Origin: Pycnopodia helianthoides
Lineage: Eukaryota > Echinodermata > Asteroidea > Forcipulatida > Asteriidae
Direction of reading: 5' to 3'
DNA length: 64,000 bases
NCBI GenBank assembly: GCA_032158295.1
Contig: CM063255.1
Span: forward strand, 15,776,094-15,840,093
In this document: positions 12,801 to 22,721 of the stretch, in pieces
Numbering within the stretch: the stretch's first letter is position 1
Layout of the letters: each line of letters starts with the position of its first letter
The notes under the pieces: model-generated
Seen by the model: the letters and a program-made list of their open reading frames with translations, nothing else
What the model was told of the DNA's origin: nothing
Database searches by the model: none
Program-made: the position numbers and the translations under genes

Positions 12801-13606
12801 ATCGCACCGAAGCCTATCAGTAGTAGTAGCAGTGCTGAGCAACCCCTCGGAATTGCGCCCTCTATGAGCACGGCTTCACCATCCCAAGTGACGGACATTC
12901 GCAAGATCGCGTCAGGATTTGGGATAATGTTGTCGCCTGCTGCACAGGAAGCACCGTTCCCCGAATGCAAACAGCTACCTGTTGAAAGGTATCAAAGTGG
13001 AGAAGACTAGTCCCACGTCGGCGACCAGTACGACGGCCACAGCCTCCCAGAGCGCCAACTCGGTACTGAATCTGTCAAATTCTAAGCCCCCTCAAGTGCC
13101 AGCTCTGCCGCCTCGATTGTTGTCCCAACAATCAGCATGACGCCGATTCGAATCCCCACATCAACAATGATCCACAGTATGTCGAATGGGCCATCCGCGG
13201 TTAATCTGAAACATTGCGCTGGGCCGGACACAGCACGAGCACTCGTCCTACCCCAGCAGGTCAGCTCTCCGAAAAACACAGCAGTCGACCGACACGGAAG
13301 CGCTTCAACATCCACCCGAGCTTGGAGGTGCCTAAACTGCAGGCGTGGTTCTGCATCAACCCCAAGCCGGACCGCCACACCATCGATCAGTTTGTGGCCG
13401 AACTCAACCGCTCCGAGTTCCGTAAGAACCAGCCAAAGTATGACAGTAGGATCGTTTATGTGTGGTTCAAGAACGCGACGCGCAAAGTACTCGCGGCAGA
13501 AAATGAGGGACGGGGACGAGAGCTCGACGGACACATCAAATCTGACGTTGACATACTCGAGAGTGATCCAGTTGTAGCGACCAGGTTATCTATAATAAGA
13601 CAATAG
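6648..13606 (+). CDS. SATB/Compass (dve-like) CUT-class homeobox gene, frame-disrupted
   Basis: Four exons: 6648-6834, 9200-9329, 9747-9977 and 12098-13606, all with GT-AG borders and compatible phases. Exons 1-2 encode a CMP/ULD oligomerisation domain like the N-terminus of SATB proteins (KMLPVHCSIE at the start, then IQVQNWKALPF). Exons 3-4 encode a CUT-like segment (IRLKLLQLLEKRG, then GKYSKP and FYQWYNIYN). Two homeodomains follow, near 12269-12472 and 13289-13510, each ending with a WFKN recognition helix. Both have an unusually long loop between helices 2 and 3, a trait I associate with the dve/Compass group. The protein would be a nuclear DNA-binding regulator. The frame breaks once in exon 3 and about four to five times in exon 4, while conserved residues survive on both sides of each break. 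Either the assembly has indel errors or the gene is a young pseudogene. ATG 6648 is the first in-frame Met. AATAAA at 14255 and 14284 could end the transcript. Confidence 0.8.
7145..7511 (-). mobile_element. tRNA-derived SINE
   Basis: On the minus strand it begins with a tRNA-like head (TGTCGTGGCCGAGCGGTTAA, then GGGTTCGAGTCCCGG as a B box) and a body with CTCTCCACCC and CAGGGAGCTGAGATGG. It ends with TATATAAAAACCG and a (TTA)n tail. This is the commonest SINE of the window. Confidence 0.85.
7953..8242. mobile_element. TTAA-flanked MITE, family E copy 1
   Basis: Bounded by TTAA at both ends, with inverted termini CACGTTGACTGCCG and CGGCATTCAACGAG (imperfect). The inverse copy at 62950-63251 shares the interior (GGCAGAATCCGTTA, CTACGAGTATACTCGTA). 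No transposase is encoded. Confidence 0.75.
8308..8622 (-). repeat. four tandem tRNA-like units within a 13-bp inverted repeat
   Basis: Four units with periods of 74, 73 and 74 bp (starts near 8335, 8409, 8482, 8556). On the minus strand each reads TTAGCTCAGTTGGTAGAGC, an anticodon-arm-like stretch, then GGTTCAAATCCCGC. The A-box and B-box-like parts are intact, but the ends cannot pair as an acceptor stem and U33 is not conserved, so these are tRNA-derived repeats, not functional tRNA genes. The block is enclosed by TGATTTCGGGTTG (8308-8320) and its exact inverse (8610-8622). Confidence 0.8.
8868..9180 (+). mobile_element. tRNA-derived SINE, diverged
   Basis: Same head as the other SINEs (TGGCCAAGCCGTCTAG, TTTCTGATCAGCAGAG, GAGTCCCGGTCACGACAC), a body with TAAAGCTGTAGGTCCCG, and an end of AAAAAGTGCCTAATAAATGCC. 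It ends just 20 bp before exon 2 of the homeobox gene. Confidence 0.8.
9200..9329 (+). CDS. homeobox gene exon 2 (CMP domain)
   Basis: Acceptor GTTAG|GTGTC and donor CACAG|GTGAGA. Phase 1 entry yields G-VIQVQNWKALPFN, then a TDDPQATVGKIL stretch and YITLKI, matching the second half of the SATB-type ULD fold. Confidence 0.87.
9350..9540. mobile_element. hairpin MITE family A, degenerate
   Basis: Diverged copy of the family whose ends read GGGCCCAATTTCATAGAGC and the inverse. The right half (GGCTGGTAACCTTATTCTG, GGCTTAAGCAGCTCTATG) is clear. Confidence 0.65.
9747..9977 (+). CDS. homeobox gene exon 3 (linker and CUT-like start), frameshifted
   Basis: Acceptors TTCCAG|T and, 6 bp on, CGCAG|C keep the same frame: a Ser/Thr-rich linker and LQPTLLGFTLKR. 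That frame stops at about 9909, whereas the conserved CUT-like start (VEIRLKLLQLLEKRG) lies in another frame and runs in phase into the donor TCTCAG|GTAGGG. One indel near 9870-9890 must separate them. The splice borders are sound; the exon sequence is suspect. Confidence 0.7.
10397..10570. mobile_element. hairpin MITE family B copy 1
   Basis: Palindromic element with ends GCCTGGTCCATACTTCCTGC / inverse and subterminal GCGAATGCGAAGCGAAT. The second copy is at 20021-20183. It lies in intron 3 of the homeobox gene. Confidence 0.85.
10600..10890. other. unclassified block with two imperfect hairpins
   Basis: CCCAGCGCTTTG and CAAAGGCGCTGGG flank one small hairpin and CCCAGCGG/CCGCTGGG another; the outer sequences (GGAATCATCTTCGCTCG and an inverse relative) are also partly complementary. 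It may be an old foldback element. The open frames here are not recognisable. Confidence 0.35.
11054..11247. mobile_element. hairpin MITE family A
   Basis: Ends GGGGCCAATTTCATAGAGC and the inverse ATGAAATTGGGCCC-like end, with subterminal GCTTAAGCAG. About 190 bp, non-coding. Confidence 0.85.
11248..12090. other. homeobox gene intron 3, remainder
   Basis: Ordinary AT-rich intron. I see no repeat copy shared with the rest of the window and no coding signal until the polypyrimidine tract at 12080. Confidence 0.5.
12098..13606 (+). CDS. homeobox gene exon 4 (two homeodomains), multiply frameshifted
   Basis: Acceptor TTTTTTTTCCAG|GGC opens the frame GTVSAIIQGKYSKP and homeodomain 1. The WFKN helix of that domain (12436 onward) is in another frame; adding one base near 12413 would give the same spacing as in homeodomain 2. 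Further coding-like segments are 12561-12985 (Ser-rich, PISSSSSAEQPLG), about 12982-13127 (contains IKVEK, a possible sumoylation site) and 13215-13606 (homeodomain 2, ending in TAG). Each lies in a different frame from its neighbour. The region 13128-13215 is ambiguous. Confidence 0.7.
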
Positions 13607-14640
13607 ACGAAATACATTCTTGCTAAGACTCTGTAAAATATCTTTGAGCAATCCCGTTGTCTTGACTCTGTTTCTAATTCTAATCACCTTCAACACAGCA
13701 GGGCATGTTTTGACGATCACAACCACAATCATGTTTGAGCTTCTGTCATCGGTTATAGGCCTGGGTTTGATTGCTCTGCAATGGCAAAGTAATGAAATGT
13801 CCTAGCCAAACAGCAGGAGGGGCTTTTGGAAGCCTTTACCGACAGCTTTAGTCAGTGGATGTGTTGCAACGATAAGGTTGTTGCGACCAAACTGTAACTA
13901 ACTTTTTTGGCTGAGTAAGGCTCGGTTTCAAAATGGCACCTTTAAAAAAAAACAATAACAATAATTCCCTACAGAAATCTTTCAAACAATGATTTATGCT
14001 GGGTTAGGGTTAATGTTCGATCAGTTTCTAAAGAGTGAGCTGGTTTTGATTTGATGGTGAATGTTGTAAATGCTCGTCAGAAATGAGTTTCTGGTCATAA
14101 ACGCCAAAACACGCCCAGTGTGGGTGCTGAATAAGCCCAAGGGGGGTTATTGTTCGTTATTGGACGGTAGCCTTCACCGAAGCTGTGGTTTCCTGTTCAA
14201 AGTCATGAGAGGGCTCCATTGTACTGCAGAACACAGAGTTGGCCCTCTCTTCAAAATAAAAAAAAAGTGGTACTTGTTTTTTAAATAAAAGTTTTTGAAA
14301 AAGGGGCTTTTAAGAGAGAATAAATCGTTCTTAAATGTTAATTTGAAAAAAAAGAGCACAACTCAATTAAGAACAGCTCATAATATTTGTACATTTTTTT
14401 TTGTTTAGCCGAGCTGTAAAACTGAAATATATAGAATATTAGAATTTGATTATGATGATATATGATTGTTTTAACCTTGATACTTATCCAATTAATAAAA
14501 ACAGCCAAAAAATGTGAATAATGGCCTCGCGTTTCGGCCCAAGGGGAGTCTTTCTCAAAGGCTAATGACAACACAACACGGGCGTACAAGTATAGTAGAG
14601 AAACTTTTTATTCAAAAAGGACCGCACTTCAACATGATTT
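13607..14640. other. probable 3' UTR and flank of the homeobox gene
   Basis: No coding frame is recognised. AATAAA hexamers at 14255 and 14284 are candidate polyadenylation signals about 650 bp after the stop. Confidence 0.45.
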
Positions 14641-14908
14641 TCAACTGATCAGGCCCCGATCCTACGGCTCTGCTTACTGCCAAATTCTGCACTTGCGATC
14701 ACCATTCTCCGCTTACTGTGCCAGCTGTGTAAGCGAAGAATGCCTAGTTACATGGAAAACGCACAAGGAGAAAGTTCCCTACTATCGCGTGAAATATGCT
14801 GACATAAGCGCGGAATTCGCGGCTTCCGTAAGCGCCGATTCTTTACTTACGGTAAGCAGAGCCGTGAAATTTGGCGGTGGCCCCAATCTTATGGCACTGT
14901 TTACTAAG
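14640..14908. repeat. copy of an unnamed interspersed repeat
   Basis: Carries TACTTACGGTAAGCAGAGCC and CGTGAAATATGCTGACATAAGC, related to 16320-16450 and 19485-19700. It is probably a decayed inverted-repeat element. Confidence 0.45.
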
Positions 14909-15072
14909 GGAATAAAAGGGTAGTGACGCGGTCTTAACCGGCCGTTTAAAACCGGCAGGGTCGTGGCCGTGTGATAAAGGACCGAGCCGGAGGTGAGGTC
15001 CTTTATTGCACGGCCACGGCCTTGCAAGGTTTTAAATGGCCGGTTAAGACCAAGTTACTACTCTTTTATTCC
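14909..15072. repeat. long hairpin, arms about 75 bp
   Basis: GGAATAAAAGGGTAGT... and ...ACTACTCTTTTATTCC are inverse of each other, as are GGTCTTAACCGGCC/GGCCGGTTAAGACC and CGTGGCCGTG/CACGGCCACG. The loop is near 14991. Confidence 0.85.
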
Positions 15073-15421
15073 CATTCATAAATGCCCTTTTTGTTAAAAA
15101 GTGTAATATTGTTGGAAAAATCTCAACTTTTCTGTTAACTTTCATTTCCTGTCACGTCCTTGAGCCCTGTTTCGCGAAGGATATACATGCCACGCTCAAC
15201 AGTTGTGCGTACGCGCGCGTCATAACACTAACATGTTTTTAGATTGAATACCAATCTGTGTTGATTGCGTTTTGCGTGAATTAGCGCCTGCATGTAACCT
15301 TGCGCGCCACAGGTGTGTTTAAACACTTCTAGCCGGTGTTATATCGTCCGTTTAAACACCCACGTGACGTCCTCTCGTCCAATCAGAATGTATAAACTGT
15401 CCCAGGTATTTATGAATGTTG
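15073..15421. mobile_element. putative MITE with ATTCATAAAT ends
   Basis: Begins CATTCATAAATGCC and ends GGTATTTATGAATG, an inverted pair about 345 bp apart, with no open frame of note between. Confidence 0.5.
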
Positions 15422-15521
15422 AATAATGCGCTTACGGCCCAGCTTTACAAGAAGCTGTTAGGGCAGAGTTCCGCGGTAAGCGACAGTTTATAGTTGTTAA
15501 CCTCGAGAACAAACTTGTGAA

Positions 15522-15916
15522 TTAAAGGAGCATTACAGAATTGGTTGTTGCTAACAAAACCGTTGCTGGCAGTGTAAGCACTTTATGTAATCCACCATAA
15601 ACATAAACTGACAAACCTGTAGAAGTTTGAGATCGATCGGCCATCTGGGTCACGAGAAAATAGTGAAAATACCGATTACTCATTTGCATGAAATCATATA
15701 GATTCAACAAGGGAATAAAATGCTCACTGAGCGATAAACTCAAATCGGAAAATTAGTTTATTCATTTCTCATCAAATATGGCATTTCAGACAGAAATATT
15801 TCAAGGGATGTTTTCTACTATCATCATCATTAGACCGTGTAAGTTTTATGTAAATCTGTGATCAAAAAGTATATTTTACAAGTTTTTTTCTTACCATTTC
15901 TGTAATGTTCCTTTAA
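15522..15916. mobile_element. TTAA-flanked MITE family C copy 1
   Basis: Flanked by TTAA on both sides with ends AGGAGCATTACAGAATTGG and the inverse AATGTTCCT. The roughly 390-bp interior contains GATCGATCGGCCATCTGGG. Four other copies occur in the window. There is no coding capacity. Confidence 0.9.
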
Positions 15917-17640
15917 GCATGACGATACGAGGTCCATGGTGACTCGCATTACATTGTAACGTCCACATTGACCCGTTTCACCTGATGTCATCAGCCAAAG
16001 TGAATCTTGGTTGCACTGTTTTAGGAGTCAGATGCATTGTATGTTGCTGTGCAGTGCCCATTATTGTGGCAATGAGCTCTTGATGATACTCGTAACATAA
16101 TTTTTTTACGTGCTATTTAACTCCCAGAATGGCAGATCTTTTTGCAGGCAGTATCTTCTGCATGTAGCGTCAATGCACAGTATCTTTATGAAATCTCCTG
16201 TTACACTGACCACATGAATCAGAAATCTAGGCGTCTGCTATGGACCTTAAATGCACATGACGTCATTTGAGTAGGGCCCCCTCGGCCAGAGGTCAAAAGA
16301 AGGTTGCTCATCCTGTTGGCCGTCCTGTAACTTGGAGTACACAAGTGAACAAGCAAAAATTCCCTGCTAACCTGTGAAATACGCTTGACGTAAGCACGGA
16401 AATCCCTGCTTCTGTCAGCGTTGATTCTTTGCCATAAATTTGGGCCCTGCTATCTCAGAGAGTTTAGTTTTTTTGTACATGGTTATACCGCTCTATAGTT
16501 GCACCCGCAAGAATTTCAAGAAATGACACATCTTTCTTATATTAATGGCTGATGTAACGTGAAGCAAACTTGACTGCAATGACATGGAGGATGGTGTCAT
16601 AGGTTTATGTAGCATTGAAGGCCGTGTCCAATTGAAGGCCATTGGCACTGGTTATGGCTTTAGTGCTGTAAAGGCCTTTCTTCAACATTGTCCTTGCAGC
16701 CAAAGGCCGTAGCCGTAGCAGAAGTTGTGTGATTCGAAAACACGACCTTAGTCACTTTATACCTATGCCTTCGTCGTTGTCGTTGGTTAACAACTAAGTG
16801 TCGTTCACCGCGGAACTCTGCGCCAACAGCTACCTGTAAAGCACATAATGTTTTGGGCCGTGAGCGCATTATCCCACCCTCTTACTTCAGCATGACAATG
16901 GGCAACAAACACAAATGGTACATAGTCGTGGCTCTTTTTTTTAAATTTTGTTCTACCGCTGTGGTTTTGGCTTTGGGTTTTTACCAAAGCACAGGTTTTC
17001 AAAATAACTGACAAGAGCCTATGCCAAAGCTGAAGCCAAAACAGTGGTTTTGAAAAGTGGGCTGTGCTGTGTGGATGCGTTTTTTTTCTCCATCATCCAT
17101 GTGTTTATGCGCAAAAGAAATGAGCAAGGAAATTGCATTTTTTTGGGTCGTTTCCACAGGTCGTGTAAAATCCCTTTTTAATTTTTTTTGATCACCCTGC
17201 GTTTGCAGAGCTACCAACTCTCCGCAATTTTGCAGAAGGTTTCCACACGATTAAAGAGATCTTTCTAGGGTCTGATGAACAAACTTCCCTGATTATGGAA
17301 ACTTATGTCCCTATTGTGTTGAATGTAATTCTAGATATCTCCCTGATTGTTGGGCAAAATCTCCCTGATTTGCAAGATGCAAATTTCCTCAGCTCTGCAT
17401 TTGTGCATTATACATAGAGGGATATCACTGCAACCAATTGTACATGTATGCACAGTTACAGGTGGACTATATGTTTTTTGTTTGTTTACATGTGCTGTAC
17501 AATGTACTGTTTTATTTACACACATATGTACGTGCACTAGATTTTGTATTATGTTTTCTTAGTCATTTTTTCATGTTCTGTGCCTGGTACTTTTCAATTC
17601 GTTACCATTGTCACAATTCACAACATTTTTTCCCTCTCAG
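15917..17640. other. intergenic, no gene seen
   Basis: Scattered degenerate repeat pieces: 16320-16450 related to 14640-14880, and 16618-16760 with AAGGCCGTAGCCGTAGC resembling the element at 36060-36190. No exon-like conserved frame was seen. Confidence 0.5.
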
Positions 17641-17644
17641 ACGT

Positions 17645-17857
17645 AATGTTTAGGGTCACTAAAAAGTTAAACTATGTTATTCCATAGTGTAGTTGGTGTC
17701 AGTGTGCTTAAAAGTCGGAATGCATCGAAACATCTAAAAACGACAGACAGAATGTTTAGGGTCACTAAAAAGTTCAACTATGTTATTCCATAGTGTAGTT
17801 GGTGTCAGTGTGCTTAAAAGTCAGAATGCATCGAAACATCTAAAAACGACAGACAGA
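17645..17857. repeat. 106-bp tandem duplication
   Basis: Two direct copies starting AATGTTTAGGGTCAC at 17645 and 17751, nearly identical. Confidence 0.92.
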
Positions 17858-18410
17858 AATTGTATCATTGGCTACATGATGCTAAATGAGAAGTTTTTTT
17901 GTTTGCTTTTAAACTTTTGTTTTCCTTTTGTGGTTTAGTTACATTTTAAAAACCTAATGTCTATTTACCAAAATTTTTACTAAGATTAGTAATTGTTCAA
18001 ACTACATCTCACTGATTTAAAACAAAATACAAATGCAATTTTTTGTAGAGAGATTAATAGTACAATTGTAAAAAGTTACAAATTTAAAATTTGTAAGATA
18101 AATTTCACTTTATTTATTATCACTGTGCCTTTTTATTAAGAAATTAATATAAATACTTCATGGCCCAGTGATCACTTTATTAATTAGTATCACTTTTGTG
18201 TACAATTTGTATTTTAGACTATTTATTGTAAATGACACTAAATAAATAACGGAAAATGAAGTTGCCCCTTATCTGTTTTAATAATACTAATAATCAGTTT
18301 TTAAATAGGGCTTCATCTTTGGGTGTCTCAAAGCACTTACAATGTTTTTATAAAACTATAAAACATGTTTGCTAAGTTCTTGAATTGTGAAACATATTTG
18401 TAAAGCACCT
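17858..18410. other. AT-rich intergenic stretch, nothing recognised
   Basis: Very AT-rich, with homopolymer runs and short frames only. Confidence 0.6.
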
Positions 18411-18645
18411 TGTAAGAAGGGTTTACAAGGTGCTGGGGCGCAGTCATGCAAGAAACACTGGGGCAACCTCCCTTCTCTTAATGATAAGTGTAACTGGGTT
18501 CTTTTACGTGCATTACACAATACATGGGAGCAACGGCTTTATGTCCCGTCCGAAGGACAAAGCAAAAATGGTTAAAGTGTCTTGCTTAAGGACACAAGTG
18601 TCAAGACCAGGACTCAAACCCACACTCTGCTGGTCAGAAACACCA

Positions 18646-18842
18646 GGGACCAATTTCAGAAAGCTGCTTAAGCAGGAAATATTGTCTAACAATTATCTGC
18701 TTAGCAAAAATGAGCAGGATACCAGCCACAATTGGTACACGTTGAATGTTATTTTTCACTGGTAATCTTAGTCTGATAAGTTCAATTGTTTTGTGCTTAG
18801 AGGTACTTTTTTGTGCTAAAGCAGGTCTATGAAGTTGGGCCC
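18646..18842. mobile_element. hairpin MITE family A nested in a SINE
   Basis: Ends GGACCAATTTCAGAAAGCTG and ...TCTATGAAGTTGGGCC, with CAG on each side as a possible 3-bp target duplication. The interior has the family's CTGCTTAGCA and TGGTAATCTTAGTCTG. Confidence 0.85.
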
Positions 18843-18862
18843 AGAGCTTGAGTCCAGTGCGC

Positions 18863-19443
18863 TTAACCCTTTCAGCCCCAAGGGCGACTATAGTCGACTG
18901 TGCACTATACCCTGCTTGAGCCCCAAGATAACACACAACAAAGCACTCAAGCCTGGGCACAAAGTCCATTTGTTAAAAAGCTGTAGTTTTGTCCATGTTC
19001 ACCCTCCATACCCAAGCTTACCATCATTGGAAAGAGAAAGATCGGATCTTTCCAGTGACGGTAAAATAAAATAGGGTTGTTATTTTGCAATTGCTTCAAA
19101 TTAGAGTAGAAAGATCCGAAATGCAAAACACCTACAGAGCGCCATAAGGTTGTGTGCAAAAAAGTGTTTGGGTTTTCAGAACACACTGAGGAAACACAGA
19201 CCAAGAACTTGGACATTGTTTGGCTGATTTCAATGATTTTTGAATTATATGAAAGGAAATTCAATAAGTAAGACATTGTTTATTACTCATTATGCTCTAA
19301 AACAAAATCTTCAAGGTAATAATAGAGTTTGCAAAACACCAGCTTCCTGTTGTGTGAGGAAGTGTGCTTCACGCTTGAGTGGTCAAAGAACTTGGGCTCC
19401 AGCAGTTGTTTATGTCAAAAGAACTTGGGGCTGAAAGGGTTAA
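18863..19443. mobile_element. piggyBac-like non-autonomous element nested in a SINE
   Basis: TTAA on both sides and perfect 16-bp inverted ends CCCTTTCAGCCCCAAG / CTTGGGGCTGAAAGGG. TTAA plus CCC at the tip is the hallmark of the piggyBac superfamily. About 570 bp with no transposase frame. Confidence 0.85.
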
Positions 19444-19479
19444 CCGCTCGGCCACAACATGCCACTGTACAGTACACCT

Positions 19480-20020
19480 TGGCCCCATTTCATAGTTCTG
19501 CTTGCTGTGGAAATCTTACAGTGCTTACCGTCGTCATTCTTGGCTTGCAGGGTTAGCAACAAATTTCTGCAATAGCTGTGTTTAAAGCAAAGATTGTTTA
19601 TAACGTGACACGAACAAGCAAACAAGCAAACATTCCTTGCTGACCTGTGATATCTGCTAACATTACGGGCAGATTTGTTTGTCATTGTAAGCGTCGATTT
19701 TGCTCCAGAGCTATTATTTAGTCCCAGCATTATTTCGGGCACTTACATTGTACATGTATCATGTATTCGCCAAAGCTGAAAATGTTGCTTGTCGTTGTTT
19801 CCACTAAGCAAAAATGTAAATGTATGTTGGAGCCGAATTTCATAAAGCTGTCAAGTGAAACTTGACTATTTTATTTGCTAAGTAGAAATTAGAAGGGAAC
19901 CAGTCACAAGCTGTGTACTTTGAATGGTATTTTTGGCTGGTAACCCAATTTTTCTGTGCTGAACATTTTCTTGTGCTCTTCAGTTGAGTTTAAGGCTCAA
20001 TTTTATAAAGACTGAATAAG
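19480..20020. repeat. degenerate inverted-repeat element remnants
   Basis: 19485-19700 shares GAACAAGCAAACA.. and TGTGATATCTGCTAAC.. with 16320-16450. 19830-19985 is a heavily decayed family A copy (GAATTTCATAAAGCTG, GGCTGGTAACCC). Confidence 0.45.
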
Positions 20021-20183
20021 GCCCGGTTCATACTTCCTGCGAATGCGAAGCGAATTTGACGTGAATTTGATGCACAACTCTGTTTTCGCTGCGATATTCG
20101 CAAGAGTGGCACGTCAACCCTAGCGAATTTGTGACGTCGACACTCGCTTCGCATTCGCATTCGCAGGAAGTATGAACCGGGCT
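20021..20183. mobile_element. hairpin MITE family B copy 2
   Basis: Ends GCCCGGTTCATACTTCCTGC and the exact inverse, subterminal GCGAATGCGAAGCGAAT; compare 10397-10570. Confidence 0.9.
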
Positions 20184-20292
20184 TTAGCAGACGTTTTCTG
20201 CTTACAGGGTTCCATTTACTGAATTTGTATAAACACTGCCTACCGCAAGCAAAGCAAAAGGCAAGCTAACTTGCCGGTGGTTCTTGTGAGCA

Positions 20293-20469
20293 GGGCCCAA
20301 TATCGTAGATGAAGCTAAGCACAAAACAATTTTGCATACCAGAGTAAGGTGACCAGCCAAAATGCCATTCCACATGTACTATCTGCGACTGGTTTCCTGC
20401 AACTTTTTGCAAAGCAGAAAGTTGTGACACCCAATTCGTTTGCTTAAGCAGCTCTGTGAAATTGGGCCC
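20293..20469. mobile_element. hairpin MITE family A
   Basis: Starts GGGCCCAATATCGTAGATG and ends GAAATTGGGCCC, with TTGCTTAAGCAGCTCTGTG near the right end. Confidence 0.85.
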
Positions 20470-22355
20470 GGTTGAGTAATGCAACAATTCAACTTCATTG
20501 TGATAGCGCACAAACGCTTATGCAACACTTCAACTTCATTGTGAATGTGCACAAGCCCTTATGCACAATTCAACTTACAGGCAAACAACTTTATGAAATT
20601 AGGCAGAGATGGTTTGTTTGGTGGTATTTATTAATTGTGCTAGGCAAGTTTATGGAAGGGTCATGAAATGATGCTTTATTTTATGACAGCTTCCTTTAAA
20701 ATTGTTTTTTTACTGAGTGACAGCCCTTTTTTTCTATAGACAGGATTGGTTTGATCAATTTAATGGTTTCATTGGTTGAGTTTCATGCTGGTTCCCATGT
20801 ATAATTACTAGACATGGACTTCCAGCATTAGACACCAACCAAAAGGTCAAGGGTATACAGCCAGGAAACTTGGTCAGATTGAATGGTATGTATTTGGCCT
20901 ATTTTAACAAGCCTCCAAGGGTTATATCAGAGAAGTAGGACGTCAAGACGCTCAGGCTATAACCGTTCCTCCACTTCCTAAAAAACACATTAATGCCTTT
21001 TCATTATTTTCGTGTGCATATTATTTCCTTAATTCCGATAAACCATGGATGCATTTACGGACATTTTAACCGTGAGCTGTACTCCCTTTTCCCCCATTTG
21101 AACAAACACCTACAGCATGATGAAACGTTACCACTGCATGTCTCTCTTTTCCATGGTGATAAACAGAGATGGTATGTCCACATAAGCCCCCCCCCTCCCC
21201 CACCCCCGGGACCTGTTGCCGACTCATTCTAGTGGTTTTTTGTCCCCTGTCACGGCCCTCGGCAAGTGCACATGGGAAATAAGCAGTATGAAATATGTGA
21301 GTCGTGTTAATAGGCTTAACCTACTTTGCTTTCTAGATCGGTTAATCCTGGTATAGTATCCTAAGCTCTTGGGGCCATTTTTTGTCATCTTTTTTTTCTA
21401 ATTTAGAGGCTGCTTAAGCAGTTAAGCTCAGTCAAAGTTTCATGCTAAGCGTATTTCACCGAATAATGTACTTTGCTTTCGACATGGGTTAATCATGGTA
21501 AGTTTCTTTATTGACTACTTTGCAAAAATCAGCTAAGCTCCTGGTGCCAGCTTTTTTCATTTAGGCTGCTTAATAGCAGGTAAGCTTAGTCAAAGTTTCA
21601 TGCTAAGCGTATTTTAGATTTCGAAAGAGATCGTCGATCTTGGAAAGAAATCTATGGACATCTATTAAATATACTTAGATGAAGATTTGGACAATCGGTG
21701 TGGCAATCCAGACCTTGAAATTGTGACCCCTGGCATTTCCCAAATCTGGGCTTGTGGGCTCCTGCTCTAGCTCGGGCTTTGTCCTCAATTTTTGAGCAGT
21801 GTGAATTTTTAGACGGCGTTTCCAACATCAAACGAAGCCTGGAGACGAGGTTTGGATAAAGCCCCAAGACTGACACTTGACAGTCAGAGCAAGGGAGTCC
21901 ATTCAAGGCTTATTTTTAACTTTAACTTAAAGTTCAGTTTTATTTTTCATGGTATCAATCACCAGTTACAATTTGATGGGAGAATAACGTATGAAAACAT
22001 TTATAGTATTGTTGTTACTCTGGTAATGAAACCAAGGATGCCTCATAAGTGAACTTAACCCTCTTGCTGTCTGATCATTCAATACCATTCAAGTGGTTTT
22101 GAATGATAGATCAACTATGCCAGCCTGCAATATGATACCATGAGGGAATGCATGTACACAGTACACAGTTAGTTCTGTGCACAGTTGTGCCACCGTACAC
22201 AACCTTGGCAGTCGAATGGTTTCAAATGGTTGGTCAACTCACTGGAAAATGTTGCCAAGAGTCACTGACAGTAGGAGGGTTAATCACTGTAGCTCGCAAG
22301 CCAGAGGAAACCTGTAAACAAGGGCGCTTACTATGTGAACCAGAAACCCCTACTC
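20470..22355. other. intergenic, no gene seen
   Basis: 20485-20570 has two copies of CAACTTCATTGTGA. 21300-21620 holds a tandem pair of about 175 bp, each ending GTCAAAGTTTCATGCTAAGCG. Open frames such as the one at 21652-21906 (-) have no family I recognise. Confidence 0.5.
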
Positions 22356-22361
22356 TGCCAC

Positions 22362-22565
22362 GGTAAGTGTTCTGGGTTCTTTTACGTGCACTACCGTTCC
22401 TAGTAACCGGAAAGTACGGCTTAATGTCCGAACCAAAGGACAAAGCAATAATAGTGCCATGCTTAAGGACCAGGTATCAAGAGTCGGACTCGAACCCACA
22501 CTCTGCTGATAAGAAACACCAGAGCTTGAGTCCGCTGCTCTTAACCGCTTGGCCACGACATGCCA
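22362..22565 (-). mobile_element. tRNA-derived SINE fragment
   Basis: Reverse orientation: TTCTTTTACGTGCACTACC, CGGACTCGAACCCACACTC (B box), CTTAACCGCTTGGCCACGAC (head). Confidence 0.85.
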
Positions 22566-22721
22566 AAGCAAACAATAGGTATGGAAAATGAGTGATTATT
22601 GTAAAGAGTAAAAGTATAGTTAACTCTACACTTTAATGTAGAGAGTTTTTTTCAGAAGCTTGGAGTTGATCATGTACATGCCTGGAAATTCAGCTTGTAA
22701 AGAGCAAGACCATTTTCATTT

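Larger units (their letters stand above)
18420..19466 (-). mobile_element. tRNA-derived SINE split by two later insertions
   Basis: SINE body at 18420-18645 (GGTGCTGGGGCGCAG..., TTTATGTCCCGTCCGAAGGA, AAACCCACACTCTGCTGGTC). It is interrupted by a family A hairpin MITE (18646-18842), resumes as AGAGCTTGAGTCCAGTGCGC, is interrupted again by a TTAA-flanked element (18863-19443), and ends CCGCTCGGCCACAACATGCC. Confidence 0.85.

Noticed and set aside
15522..15743. 73-codon minus-strand frame
   Set aside because: It falls entirely inside a TTAA-flanked MITE and reappears in other copies in altered form.
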